From JAPLKX01 sp035530195 (GTDB taxonomy: Bacteria > Hydrogenedentota > Hydrogenedentia > Hydrogenedentales > SLHB01), in the NCBI GenBank assembly GCA_035530195.1, contig DATKVG010000053.1:1-19045 (forward strand): 19,045 nt of DNA, given 5' to 3'. Below, piece by piece: positions 1 to 8,200 of this stretch. Made by a program: the position numbers and the translations under genes. Each line of letters starts with the position of its first letter. The first letter of the stretch is position 1. The notes beneath the pieces were generated by a model that ran no database searches, was not told the origin of the DNA, and saw only the letters and a list, made by a program, of their open reading frames with translations.

Positions 1-1
1 G

Positions 2-7
2 TATACT
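2..7 (+). promoter_or_regulatory. Possible -10 box upstream of the C1 operon
   Basis: TATACT matches the sigma-70 -10 consensus at five of six positions and lies about 34 bases before the GTG start of the regulator gene. Any -35 box would fall outside the window, so this rests on one hexamer only. A short GATGT-type direct repeat (9-24) lies between it and the ribosome binding site. Confidence 0.25.
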
Positions 8-40
8 CTGATGTGATGTGATGGATATGGAGTTGGCGTT

Positions 41-1108
41 GTGAGAAGAAGAATCGCAGAAATCCAAACTGGCGCCGGGCACCGGTTGCTCCCGTTCGTG
101 CCTATTTACGAGCAACTGGTGGCATTCTACCGCCAAGCCATTGTGTCCAACCGCCTCCTGCCCGGCGACCAGGTGGACTCGATCACGCAAATCCAGCGGC
201 GGCACAGGGTTTCGCGGGAGACGGCGAAGCGGGTCCTTAACCAGCTTGAATCCGAGGGCTACATCATTCAACGGGTGGGCAAGGGTTCGTTTGTGGCCGA
301 TCTCGGGCCGAAACTTCAGCGGTGGGGCATGGTTCTGCCGTTTTTCAGTGTGCAATACGAAGATTTGGTTGTGCGCATCTCGCGTCTGGCGGGTTCGGCA
401 GGCCGCGAGGTAGTCCGCTACTTCGATTACAACAACTGGGAGGAAGAGATCCGGCTGGTTCAGAAGATGCAGGAAGACCGGTACGAGGCGGTGCTGATTG
501 TACCTACGCTGGACGAGTCGCGCACTTGGACGTTCTATGCAGGGCTGCCGCCCAAAGGCTGCCGCCTGATGCTGCTTGACCACACGATGTCATACCGGGA
601 TTTCAACTTCGTGATCCAGAGCTACGACCTCGGTGTTGTGCGCGCGATGGACCACTTGTTGAACCGGCGGCCGGGCGGCGTGGCGTTCGTGGCCAACGAA
701 GGTTGGACGGGCCGCAACATGGTGCTCGAGTTGATGACGGAAACGTACCGCGAGACGCTGCCGAAACGGCGGCCGGGGTTCGAGCCGGTCATTTATGAGC
801 GGGCGACGCTGGTGGACGCGGCGGACCTGAAGTCGCGCGGGGTGACGGGCATCGTGTGCTGCGACGATGTCAGCGCGATACGGGCGGTGGGCCGGTTGCG
901 CGAGCAGGGCGTGGCCATCCCGGGCGAGATGGGCGTTGTCAGCTATGGAAACACGGACCTCGCCAGGTATTTCACGCCGGCCCTCACCTCTATTGACCCT
1001 CACAACGAAGAGATGGCGCAGGAGGTGGCCGCGTTCTTGAGCACGGAAAACGCGGTCGAGCTTATTCAGTATGTAGTGCAACCCGAGCTGGTTGTGCGGG
1101 AGACGTAG
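41..1108 (+). CDS. GntR-family transcriptional regulator with LacI-type ligand-binding domain
   Basis: This is a 355-aa cytoplasmic DNA-binding regulator. Residues about 18-88 form a GntR winged helix-turn-helix: PIYEQLVAFYRQAI, then LPGDQVDSITQIQRRHRVSR, then a recognition helix ETAKRVLNQLESEGYI and the wing RVGKGSFV. Residues about 93-355 look like the periplasmic-binding-protein-like sensor of LacI/GalR proteins, with blocks such as EAVLIVPTLDES, GVAFVANEGWTGRN, GIVCCDDVSAIRAVG and GVVSYGNTDLARYFTPALTSID. This GntR plus LacI-sensor arrangement is that of AraR-like regulators, which release DNA when a small ligand binds. The start is GTG at 41, preceded by GGAG at 29-32. The stop lies 1 nt before the next ATG, so the gene is probably co-transcribed with the folate genes and may regulate them and itself. 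The ligand cannot be read from sequence; sugar-type ligands are usual for this fold, but a C1 precursor is possible. Confidence 0.88.
   Translation: MRRRIAEIQTGAGHRLLPFVPIYEQLVAFYRQAIVSNRLLPGDQVDSITQIQRRHRVSRETAKRVLNQLESEGYIIQRVGKGSFVADLGPKLQRWGMVLPFFSVQYEDLVVRISRLAGSAGREVVRYFDYNNWEEEIRLVQKMQEDRYEAVLIVPTLDESRTWTFYAGLPPKGCRLMLLDHTMSYRDFNFVIQSYDLGVVRAMDHLLNRRPGGVAFVANEGWTGRNMVLELMTETYRETLPKRRPGFEPVIYERATLVDAADLKSRGVTGIVCCDDVSAIRAVGRLREQGVAIPGEMGVVSYGNTDLARYFTPALTSIDPHNEEMAQEVAAFLSTENAVELIQYVVQPELVVRET
1098..1102 (+). promoter_or_regulatory. Ribosome binding site deciding the metF-like start
   Basis: GGGAG lies 7 nt before ATG 1110 and inside the end of the regulator gene. It favours ATG 1110 over the in-frame TTG at 1092, which would overlap the regulator and adds only six unremarkable residues. 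Confidence 0.55.
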
Positions 1109-1109
1109 T

Positions 1110-2384
1110 ATGGGCATTATAAACAGGACCTTTACGAGGGCGGAATATTTTGCCAAGGGCGTCGTTTTCGACTGCCGCTGCTGCGGCCAGTGCCTGTTGT
1201 CGCACACGGGCTACGTGTGCCCGATGGCGTGCCCGCGCCAGATCCGCAACGGCCCGTGCGGCGGCTCGCTCGACGGCCGTTGCGAAGTCTATCCCGACCG
1301 CAAGTGCGTGTGGGTGCGCATTCACAGGCGAGTCAGCCGCGGCGGAACGGCTTGCCCCAGCCTGCTGCGCTCGGCCGACCCCAAACTGTTTTTCACGTCG
1401 TCTTATCTCAACCTGCTGACGGGCAGGGACAAAATTGCCCGCACGCCTCTCCCCTACCTCGACCTCGGCGTCAACCGCAAACAAGCGCCCGTGCTGACCG
1501 AGTCGGGCCTCGAGCGGAGACTCAAGAGCGGCCAGTTCGTGTTTACGTCGGAGATCCGGGCCCCGCGCGGGGCCAACCTCGATGCCGTCAGGAAACAGGC
1601 GCTGATCCTCAAGGACTATTTCGACGCCGTGAACGCGACGGCGTACCTCAACGGGAAACCGTCGACGCCGTCGGCGATCGCGGGCGCGGAGATGGTGCGG
1701 TTAGGCGTCGAGCCGATCGTCCAGTCCGTCGCGCGGGACCTCACCAAAACGGCATTCATCTCCGAGCTTATCACGAACAAAATCCACGGCGCCCACAACA
1801 CGCTGTGCATCACGGGCGACTATTACCAGGGCGAGCCGTGCGTGAAACAGGTGTTCGACATGGATTCCGCCCTCATGCTTTTCGAGGCGCGCCACCTCCG
1901 CGAAAAAGGCATGATCCATTTTTCCGGCGACTCGATGAAAAACCCGCCGCGCCCGTTCTTGGGCTGCGCCGTCAATCCGTACACGGCGCCGATGAACGTG
2001 CCGATCCGCCGGCTCAAACAAAAGGCCGCGGCGGGCGCCGATTTCGTGCAGACCCAGTTGATCCTCGATATCGAGACGTTCCGCTCGTTCATGCGGATGT
2101 TCTGCGACGAGGGGCTCGACCGCGACCTGTTCCTGCTGGCGGGCCTGCCGGTGATCATTTCGAAGAAGGCGCTCGAGATGCTTCCAGGCGTGCCGGGGGT
2201 AAAATTGCCGGCGGATGTTGCTACTCGTTTTGCCTCGACAGATGATATAGTCGGGGAGGGTGTGCGTTTTGCTCGGTACTTGATAGAAGAGGTGCGGCGG
2301 ATGCCGGGCGTATCGGGCGTGCACCTGATGTTGTTTGGGATGGATCACACGGTGCTGCCGCGGGTCGTGGAAGGCCTGCGATAA
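1110..2384 (+). CDS. metF: Methylenetetrahydrofolate reductase with N-terminal cysteine-rich MetV-like domain
   Basis: A 424-aa protein expected to reduce 5,10-methylene-THF to 5-methyl-THF, or the reverse. Residues about 15-75 form a cysteine-rich module: C22, C24, C25, C28, C37, C41, C50, C58 and C66, including CPMACPRQIRNGPCGG. This GPCGG-containing module resembles the family annotated as 'MTHFR C-terminal' (MetV), which in acetogens is a separate partner subunit of MetF and likely binds metal. Residues about 140-424 match the MetF TIM barrel: FTSEIRAPRGAN, CITGD, GADFVQTQLILD (the usual Q-T-Q region) and FLLAGLPVI. The MetV-like part therefore sits at the N-terminus of one fused chain. 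I chose ATG 1110 because of its GGGAG at 1098-1102. The gene starts 1 nt after the regulator stop and ends 15 nt before the methyltransferase. No frameshift is seen. The electron donor is unknown. Confidence 0.85.
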   Translation: MGIINRTFTRAEYFAKGVVFDCRCCGQCLLSHTGYVCPMACPRQIRNGPCGGSLDGRCEVYPDRKCVWVRIHRRVSRGGTACPSLLRSADPKLFFTSSYLNLLTGRDKIARTPLPYLDLGVNRKQAPVLTESGLERRLKSGQFVFTSEIRAPRGANLDAVRKQALILKDYFDAVNATAYLNGKPSTPSAIAGAEMVRLGVEPIVQSVARDLTKTAFISELITNKIHGAHNTLCITGDYYQGEPCVKQVFDMDSALMLFEARHLREKGMIHFSGDSMKNPPRPFLGCAVNPYTAPMNVPIRRLKQKAAAGADFVQTQLILDIETFRSFMRMFCDEGLDRDLFLLAGLPVIISKKALEMLPGVPGVKLPADVATRFASTDDIVGEGVRFARYLIEEVRRMPGVSGVHLMLFGMDHTVLPRVVEGLR

Positions 2385-2386
2385 CG

Positions 2387-2393
2387 AAAGGAG
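2387..2393 (+). promoter_or_regulatory. Ribosome binding site for the GTG-initiated methyltransferase gene
   Basis: AAAGGAG lies in the 15-nt gap after the reductase stop, 7 nt before GTG 2400. It supports the GTG start, since no ATG occurs at a suitable distance. Confidence 0.6.
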
Positions 2394-2399
2394 ATTCTC

Positions 2400-3263
2400 G
2401 TGGCGGTTGAAGGACTGACGATTATCGGCGAGTCGATCAACGATTCCGTACCCTCGACACACAAGCTGTTCGAAGCGGGCGACATCGATGGCATCAAGAA
2501 CCTCGCCAAAACGCAGGACGACGGCGGCGCCAGTTACATTGACGTCAATGTGGGCCTCCGCAGCCCCGAGTTCATGGCGGATCTGGTGCGCGAAATCCAG
2601 CAACTCACCACAAAACCCCTCTCGATCGATACGCCCGACCCCGAAATCGCCGCGGCCGGACTCGAAGCCTACGACCCGGACCGGGCCGGCGGTAAACCGC
2701 CGATTTTGAACTCGATCAGCGCGACGCGGCTGGGCATGTTCGATCTGACAAGTATCCGCCCGTTCATGCCCATCCTGCTGACCTCCGAGCGCGAGCAGGA
2801 CGGCTCGGCCGTGCCCAATAGGTCCGGCCCCGACAATTACGAAACCGCGCGGCACCTGCGCAGCGTCGCGCTGAAGTACGGGATTCCCATTGAGCACCTG
2901 ATATTTGATCCGGGCATCGCGCCCATCGGCAGCGATACCGAAGGGATTCTGAGAATGGTTCTCGATTCCATGGAACTGATGCACGACGATTCCGACTTCG
3001 CGGGCGTCCATATGTCCGTCGGGTTGAGCAACTTTACCGTGATGCTGCCAGCGAAAAAGGCCGACGGTTCGCCCGTGAAAGGGCCGCTCGAGAGCGCGTT
3101 CATCACCATGGCGATGCCACGCGGACTCGATTTCATCATCGGGTCGGTGAAACGCAACTATCAACTGCTGCCGCCGGACCATCCGGCGATGGCGTGCCTG
3201 CGCGACGTCCTGACGTGCGATGGTTACGACTGCCTGATGCGCGTCATGACGTACTATGGTTGA
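2400..3263 (+). CDS. Methyltetrahydrofolate:corrinoid methyltransferase family protein (AcsE/MtgA-like)
   Basis: A 287-aa soluble pterin-binding TIM-barrel protein of the DHPS/MeTr fold. It should move a methyl group between methyl-THF and the cobalt of a corrinoid protein. The landmarks of the family appear in order: an N-terminal GESINDSVPST block, YIDVNVG (46-52), SIDTPD with D77, ILNSIS with N104, IFDPGIAP with D170, and VGLSNFT with N211. These match the conserved D/N residues that hold the pterin ring in AcsE-type enzymes. It starts at GTG 2400 behind AAAGGAG and lies between the MetF-like protein and formate-THF ligase. This fits either the Wood-Ljungdahl methyl branch or the terminal step of corrinoid-dependent demethylation (MtgA type). 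No corrinoid protein or activase is in the window. The fold also includes dihydropteroate synthase, but the folate-C1 neighbours and DSVPST start argue against FolP. Length is slightly above AcsE (about 262 aa). Confidence 0.82.
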   Translation: MAVEGLTIIGESINDSVPSTHKLFEAGDIDGIKNLAKTQDDGGASYIDVNVGLRSPEFMADLVREIQQLTTKPLSIDTPDPEIAAAGLEAYDPDRAGGKPPILNSISATRLGMFDLTSIRPFMPILLTSEREQDGSAVPNRSGPDNYETARHLRSVALKYGIPIEHLIFDPGIAPIGSDTEGILRMVLDSMELMHDDSDFAGVHMSVGLSNFTVMLPAKKADGSPVKGPLESAFITMAMPRGLDFIIGSVKRNYQLLPPDHPAMACLRDVLTCDGYDCLMRVMTYYG

Positions 3264-3275
3264 TCGAAGGTCAGT

Positions 3276-3283
3276 GGAAGGGG
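3276..3283 (+). promoter_or_regulatory. Ribosome binding site deciding the fhs start
   Basis: GGAAGGGG lies 6 nt before ATG 3290 and just after the methyltransferase stop at 3263. The longer in-frame start at 3194 would overlap the upstream gene by 70 bases and would add an arginine-rich stretch with no family counterpart. Confidence 0.55.
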
Positions 3284-3289
3284 AACGAG

Positions 3290-5059
3290 ATGGCGAGCAT
3301 GCTTGATCCGACGAAGATGCCTGACTGGCGGATTGCCGAAAATGCCCAAGAAAACATGAAGACCGTCTACCAGTTGGCGGACGAGATGGGGCTGGAGCGG
3401 ATGGAACTGCTGCCGTACGGCCATTACGTCGCCAAGCTGGATTACATGAGCATCCTCCACCGGCTCAAGGACACGCCCAACGGCAAGTACGTCGACGTCA
3501 CGGCAATCACGCCCACCCCGCTGGGAGAAGGCAAATCAACAACCACGATGGGCCTGATTCAGGGGATCGGCCAACTGGGCAAACGCGTCACCGGCGCGAT
3601 CCGGCAGCCGTCGAGCGGCCCCACGTTCAACATCAAAGGCTCCGCGGCGGGCGGCGGGCTCAGCCAGTGCATCCCGCTGGCCGAGTTCAGCCTGGGGCTC
3701 ACCGGCGACATCGACGCGATCAACAACGCCCACAACCTCGCTATGGTCGCGCTGACGAGCCGGCTCCAGCACGAGTTCAACTATACCGACGAGGTGCTGG
3801 CGAGGAAGAAACTCAAGCGGCTCAACATCGACCCGCGCAACCTCGCCATCGGCTGGACGATCGATTTCTGCGCACAGGCCCTGCGCGACATCATCATCGG
3901 CATTGGCGGCAAGATGGACGGGTTCATGATCCGCAGCGGGTTCCAGATCACCGTATCGAGCGAGATCATGGCCATACTCGCCGTCGCCACCAGCCTCGCC
4001 GATATGCGCAAACGCATCGGCAAAATGGTGGTTGCGTTCGACAAATGGGGCAACCCCATCTCGACGGCCGACCTCCAGGTCGACGGCGCGATGACGGCCC
4101 TGATGAACCGCGCCATGAACCCCAACCTGATGCAGACTATCGAAGGCCAGCCCGTGCTCGTTCACGCCGGGCCGTTCGCCAACATCGCCATCGGCCAGTC
4201 GTCGATCCTGGCCGATCTCGTCGCGCTCAAGCTGGGCGATTACCACGTCACGGAGAGCGGGTTCGGCGCAGATATCGGCTACGAAAAGTTCTGGAATCTC
4301 AAGTGCCGCTACAGCAAGCTGACGCCGAACTGTGCGGTGGTTGTGGCCACGGTTCGCGCGCTGAAAATGCACGGTGGCGGGCCGAAAGTGGTGCCGGGCA
4401 CGCCGCTCTCGCGCATCTACACCGACCCCAACCCCGGGCTGGTCGAGAAAGGCCTCGACAACCTGCTCGCCCACATCGAGACCGTCAAAAAAAGCCGGGT
4501 CACGCCCGTGGTGTGCATCAACCACTTCGCCACCGACTCCGACGACGAAATTGCCGTCATCAAGCGGGCCGCCGAAGCCGTGGGCGCGCGCGTCGCCGTA
4601 TCCCGCCACTGGGAGCTCGGGGGCGAAGGCGCGATCGAACTGGCCGAAACCGTCCTCGATGCCTGCAAGGAGCCGGCCCACCTCCGCCTGCTTTACGAAG
4701 ACGACACGCCCGTCAAAGATAAAATCTCGCGCATCGCCACCGAAGTCTATGGCGCCAGCGGCGTCACGTTCTCCGAACTCAGCGAGCAAAAAATTAAGGC
4801 CATACAGGCCGACAACGATCTCAAGCGGCTCGGCGTATGCATGGTAAAAACCCACCTCAGCCTGTCGCACGACGCCGATATCAAGGGCCGGCCCAAAGGG
4901 TGGACCCTGCCGATCCGCGACGTCCTCATGTACTACGGCGCCGGCGTCATCGTACCCGTCGCGGGGGATATCAAGCTGATGCCGGGAACCGCGTCCGATC
5001 CCGCATTCCGCCGGTTCGACGTCAACACCGATACCGGAAAAGTCACCGGGCTGTTCTGA
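3290..5059 (+). CDS. fhs: Formate--tetrahydrofolate ligase (10-formyl-THF synthetase)
   Basis: A 589-aa cytoplasmic enzyme joining formate to THF with ATP to give 10-formyl-THF; it can run backwards to conserve energy from formyl-THF. The P-loop TPTPLGEGKSTT is at residues 74-85. The first family signature appears at 114-126 as NIKGSAAGGGLSQ. The common form is GIKGGAAGGGYAQ, so the glycine and tyrosine positions differ (S118, L124), which suggests a divergent subfamily. The second signature, VVVATVRALKMHGGG, is intact. FGADIGYEKFWNLKCR and the C-terminal MYYGAGVIVPVAGDIKLMPGTASDP are also typical. The protein is longer than many (about 555 aa), mainly through an N-terminal extension of about 30 residues. 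It is the last gene of the operon; the next gene is convergent. folD (cyclohydrolase/dehydrogenase), needed to reach the reductase substrate, is absent here. Confidence 0.95.
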   Translation: MASMLDPTKMPDWRIAENAQENMKTVYQLADEMGLERMELLPYGHYVAKLDYMSILHRLKDTPNGKYVDVTAITPTPLGEGKSTTTMGLIQGIGQLGKRVTGAIRQPSSGPTFNIKGSAAGGGLSQCIPLAEFSLGLTGDIDAINNAHNLAMVALTSRLQHEFNYTDEVLARKKLKRLNIDPRNLAIGWTIDFCAQALRDIIIGIGGKMDGFMIRSGFQITVSSEIMAILAVATSLADMRKRIGKMVVAFDKWGNPISTADLQVDGAMTALMNRAMNPNLMQTIEGQPVLVHAGPFANIAIGQSSILADLVALKLGDYHVTESGFGADIGYEKFWNLKCRYSKLTPNCAVVVATVRALKMHGGGPKVVPGTPLSRIYTDPNPGLVEKGLDNLLAHIETVKKSRVTPVVCINHFATDSDDEIAVIKRAAEAVGARVAVSRHWELGGEGAIELAETVLDACKEPAHLRLLYEDDTPVKDKISRIATEVYGASGVTFSELSEQKIKAIQADNDLKRLGVCMVKTHLSLSHDADIKGRPKGWTLPIRDVLMYYGAGVIVPVAGDIKLMPGTASDPAFRRFDVNTDTGKVTGLF

Positions 5060-5094
5060 AATCCCACCGGCGAAGCGAGCCGTTGGCTGCAACG

Positions 5095-5121
5095 CGGTGG
5101 GGGCGCGCTCCCGCACGACCG
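5095..5121. repeat. 27-nt GC-rich intergenic repeat, copy 1
   Basis: This segment begins CGGTGGGGGCGCGCTCCCGC and matches 25 of 27 bases with 17341-17367. Its core GCGCGCTCCCGCACGACC is the imperfect form of the hairpin that is perfect in copy 2. It lies 36 bases after the fhs stop, outside any gene, and is probably one copy of a dispersed genomic repeat. Confidence 0.6.
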
Positions 5122-5124
5122 TAG

Positions 5125-5143
5125 AAGAGGCTTCCAGCCTCTT
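5125..5143. terminator. Stem-loop between convergent operons, candidate terminator
   Basis: AAGAGGCT-TCC-AGCCTCTT is a perfect 8-bp stem with a 3-nt loop, 65 bases after the fhs stop and about 110 bases after the stop of the opposing gene. On the + strand only a short T-rich tail (CTTTATC) follows, so a classical intrinsic terminator is not certain. It could instead be part of a dispersed repeat attached to the adjoining 27-nt element. Confidence 0.45.
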
Positions 5144-5200
5144 TATCACGGCGAAACATCTTCCGCCCACGGTCCCTCCCCAGCCCCTTTCATCTGCCTT

Positions 5201-5236
5201 GACCCTTTTGTCCCTTGGGTCCCTTACGTCCCTTCT
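5201..5236. repeat. Four-copy 9-nt tandem repeat
   Basis: Four consecutive 9-mers GACCCTTTT, GTCCCTTGG, GTCCCTTAC and GTCCCTTCT share the core GtCCCTT. The array ends 15 bases before the stop codon of the - strand gene. The rest of 5060-5250 holds only the repeat and hairpin listed separately. Confidence 0.6.
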
Positions 5237-5250
5237 CGTAGTCCGGCGCT

Positions 5251-8200
5251 TTATTCTTCCTGGAAAACCAGGGCTACTTCGGAGACCGCGCCGGGCTCGA
5301 CGTGAACAACTTCGGTGACGATGGGGGCTTTGATCAGCGCAATCGGGTTTGGCGCTACGCCTACAGGCAAGGCGGCTGCGCCTACCACGTAGTCGCCTTG
5401 GGGGACACCTTTGAACAGGAACGGCCCATCCTGCCAGACGCTCGTGTCGGCGAGCATCTGGCTCCCAATCAATTCGAAGGCGGCGACTGTCCATGCGGAG
5501 AGCTGGGTGTTGCCCGGAAACAGCGCCACGATCGCGCGCTGGTCGGCCTTCAATCCCGCGACGGTTCCGGCGATTTCGCCGCCGACGATCTCGATGTCCG
5601 CGCGGACCGTCTGGCCTGCGAGCAACTCGACCTGAACCGACAGCGCCGGGCTGATGAGCGCCCAACCGCCCTCGCCCAGCTTGGCTTGGGCGTTGTATAG
5701 GCCCGGGGCCAGGTTCTCGGCCTTGTACCAACCGGTCTCATCGATGTCGACGCGCGGCCCGCCCGCGCCGGGGCTGTCGGCCGGCTCAAAATACACCTGG
5801 CCGCGGCCCGGCGGGGCGCCGTTGTAGAGAACGTACCCTTCTACAGACGCATCGCCCGCGGCAAAATTGAAATCGACCGTGGCCACCTCACCGGAGACTA
5901 CTTCGGCTGTTTGTGTTTTCCCGGTACGAACGCCCGAATTCATCATCAAATGTACCGTAATCTTCACCGGCCCAGGCAGGACATGTTGGGCGAGATACTG
6001 GCCTTCGGAATCGGTCAGTTCGATATGTTGAGCGCTCCATTCTTCGGAACCGGGATCGATATAAACGTAAGTGTCCGGCGCCGGCTTTCCACCAGCCGTT
6101 ACGCGGCCCACTATCGAGCCGAACCCTTCCACGTTGACCTCGAGCCGGGCGCGGGTGGTGCGCCCGCCCTGAATCGTCACGGTGCTCCGCGCCAGCGGCA
6201 GACCGGCCGGCGAGGAGAAAAGATACACCTCGAGCGTATACGCGCCGGGCCGCAGCGAGTCGTAGACGAACGTCCCGTCGGCTTCTGCGCGCGTCCTGAT
6301 AGCAGACACGTCGTTAGCGCCGTCCGAGCGGCGATCCCGCGATGGATATAGAAACAGGCTGCCGGTAGTTTCCGGGATCGCCGCAATGATGGCTTCATCG
6401 ACGGGCTGGCCTTGCCGGTCGACCAGTTCGCCCTCGAGCCGGCCGCTCGTCTCGAGGCGCAGCAGAATGTCCGTGTGCCCATCCCGGCTGTTGTATGGAC
6501 CGGCGGGCTCGCTGTAGCCGTTTCCGGATTTGGCCTGGACATAGAGGATGTCCGTCACGTTTTCCTGCCGCACGGCCAGTTTGAAGTTGCCGCTGGTATC
6601 GGATACGGCGTCGCCCATCAACAAGGTTCCCGCCTCGTTGGCCGCATATACGGAAGCCCCCGCCACCGCATCGCCCCGCTCGTCGACCACCCGGCCCGTG
6701 AACAGCGGGCGTGGCGCCAGATGGATATCATGCTGCTTCATCGTCTCCCCCGGCGCCAGCGTGATGGCGCCCCCATCGCGCACTGTACCTCCCCGGAAGG
6801 CCAGGAAGGTCACGACTTTTATATCGAACGTTCCTGGTATCAATCCCTCCAATTCGTATGTGCCATCCAGCTTGACCATCGTCCTTGCCTGCACGCGCGG
6901 CGGGTTCGATCCCTGAAACACGCTGAGCGAGCCCTGGCCGGGCATCGGCGCACCGGTCTCGTCGTCAATCACCGTGCCGTACACTTTGGCGCCAGCGCTG
7001 ACCCTCAATTCGAGCCCCGAGATCGGCCCCCCCGCCACCGTCACCGACAGCGGATCGACGAGCCCCAACCGCGGCGAGTCTTGCGCGCAATGTACGTTCA
7101 GCATGTACGTACCCGGATAACATGCCCCCATGGCAAACTTGCCGGCCTCGTCGGTTCGACCCTGGATGTATCTCTCCTGCCAGTTGGCGGCATCTTTTTC
7201 CCCCATGACAATTGCCTTCGGCACGGGCTCGCCCGTGTCCTGGTTCACAACCCTGCCCGAAATCACATTCACCGGGTTCACCCGAAAAACGTTGTCCAGA
7301 GTGCCGGCCGTTACAGGGACAAACTCCTGCGGCAGATACCCGCGCGGGATAGCCGAGACGAAAACGGTCCCGGCGCGGAGGTGTTCAATCAAGAAACCGC
7401 CGCTCTCGTCTGTTAAGCCCTTGCCTATGTTGGGCCTGTTTTCGCGCGGCTCGTCAAAACACATGATCAGGGCTCCGGCAACCGGTTGTCCCTGGAGATC
7501 GATCACCTTGCCGCCAAGCGACAGGTCGGCGTGAAGGACAATATCGCAGGTGATCTCGGGCTCGAGATGGGTCAAGTTGTATACGTACCCTTGCCCGTAG
7601 AGACTTCCTTTGCGGCTCGAAATCGAGTAACTGGGGAAATACTGTCTTTCCGTGCCGATGCAGATGCCCATTATCTCATATTGACCCGCGCTGTCCGTGG
7701 TTGATGTATATTCCATCGGCTGGATCGGGTTGACCGAGTATCCGGCGTTAACAAGGTTTTCATAGAATTTAAGATCGGCCGTGTTGTCGATTCTCACGGT
7801 TGCTCCCGCTGCGGGTACGCCGTCCTCGGTCGTAACCGTGCCGCGTACCGTGCCGGTGGCGATGGGAAAATCTTCGACTGCCGCCGTGTCTTCGGGTGCA
7901 GGCCTGCTTTCGTCGGAATCTGCCGGAGCGGGAGTGCTGTTCGAGGGGGGCAGGGCGGCTGCATCGGCATTGTCCGGTTTGGGCGCGGCAGCAGTTGCCT
8001 CCGTTACGGAAGTCTTCGCGGTCACGTTTTGGGTCGAATATGGCTGTGAGAACCTGTGGTAGCCGAGGTATCCACCAAACACAATAATCGCCACGGCCGC
8101 CAGCGCCGCGGCGATTTTTCCCGCGCCCGCGCCCGTCGCCACGCCTGCCGCCGTCGCCGCGGCGGTCGCGCCTGCGGCCGATGCCTTCCACGCTACGGGT

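Noticed and set aside
1701..3182. 493-aa open frame on the - strand
   Set aside because: It lies antisense to the reductase and methyltransferase genes, has no recognisable domain, and is explained by GC-rich codon use of the real genes.
3194..3289. Upstream start for fhs
   Set aside because: It would overlap the methyltransferase by 70 bases and adds non-homologous Arg-rich sequence; ATG 3290 has a good ribosome binding site.
5201..5236. Possible CRISPR-like array
   Set aside because: The units are 9 nt with no spacers, and no cas genes are present.
3536..5731. 731-aa open frame on the - strand
   Set aside because: It overlaps fhs antisense and the end of fusion gene A out of frame. Its composition is Arg/Gly/Asp-rich without family motifs.
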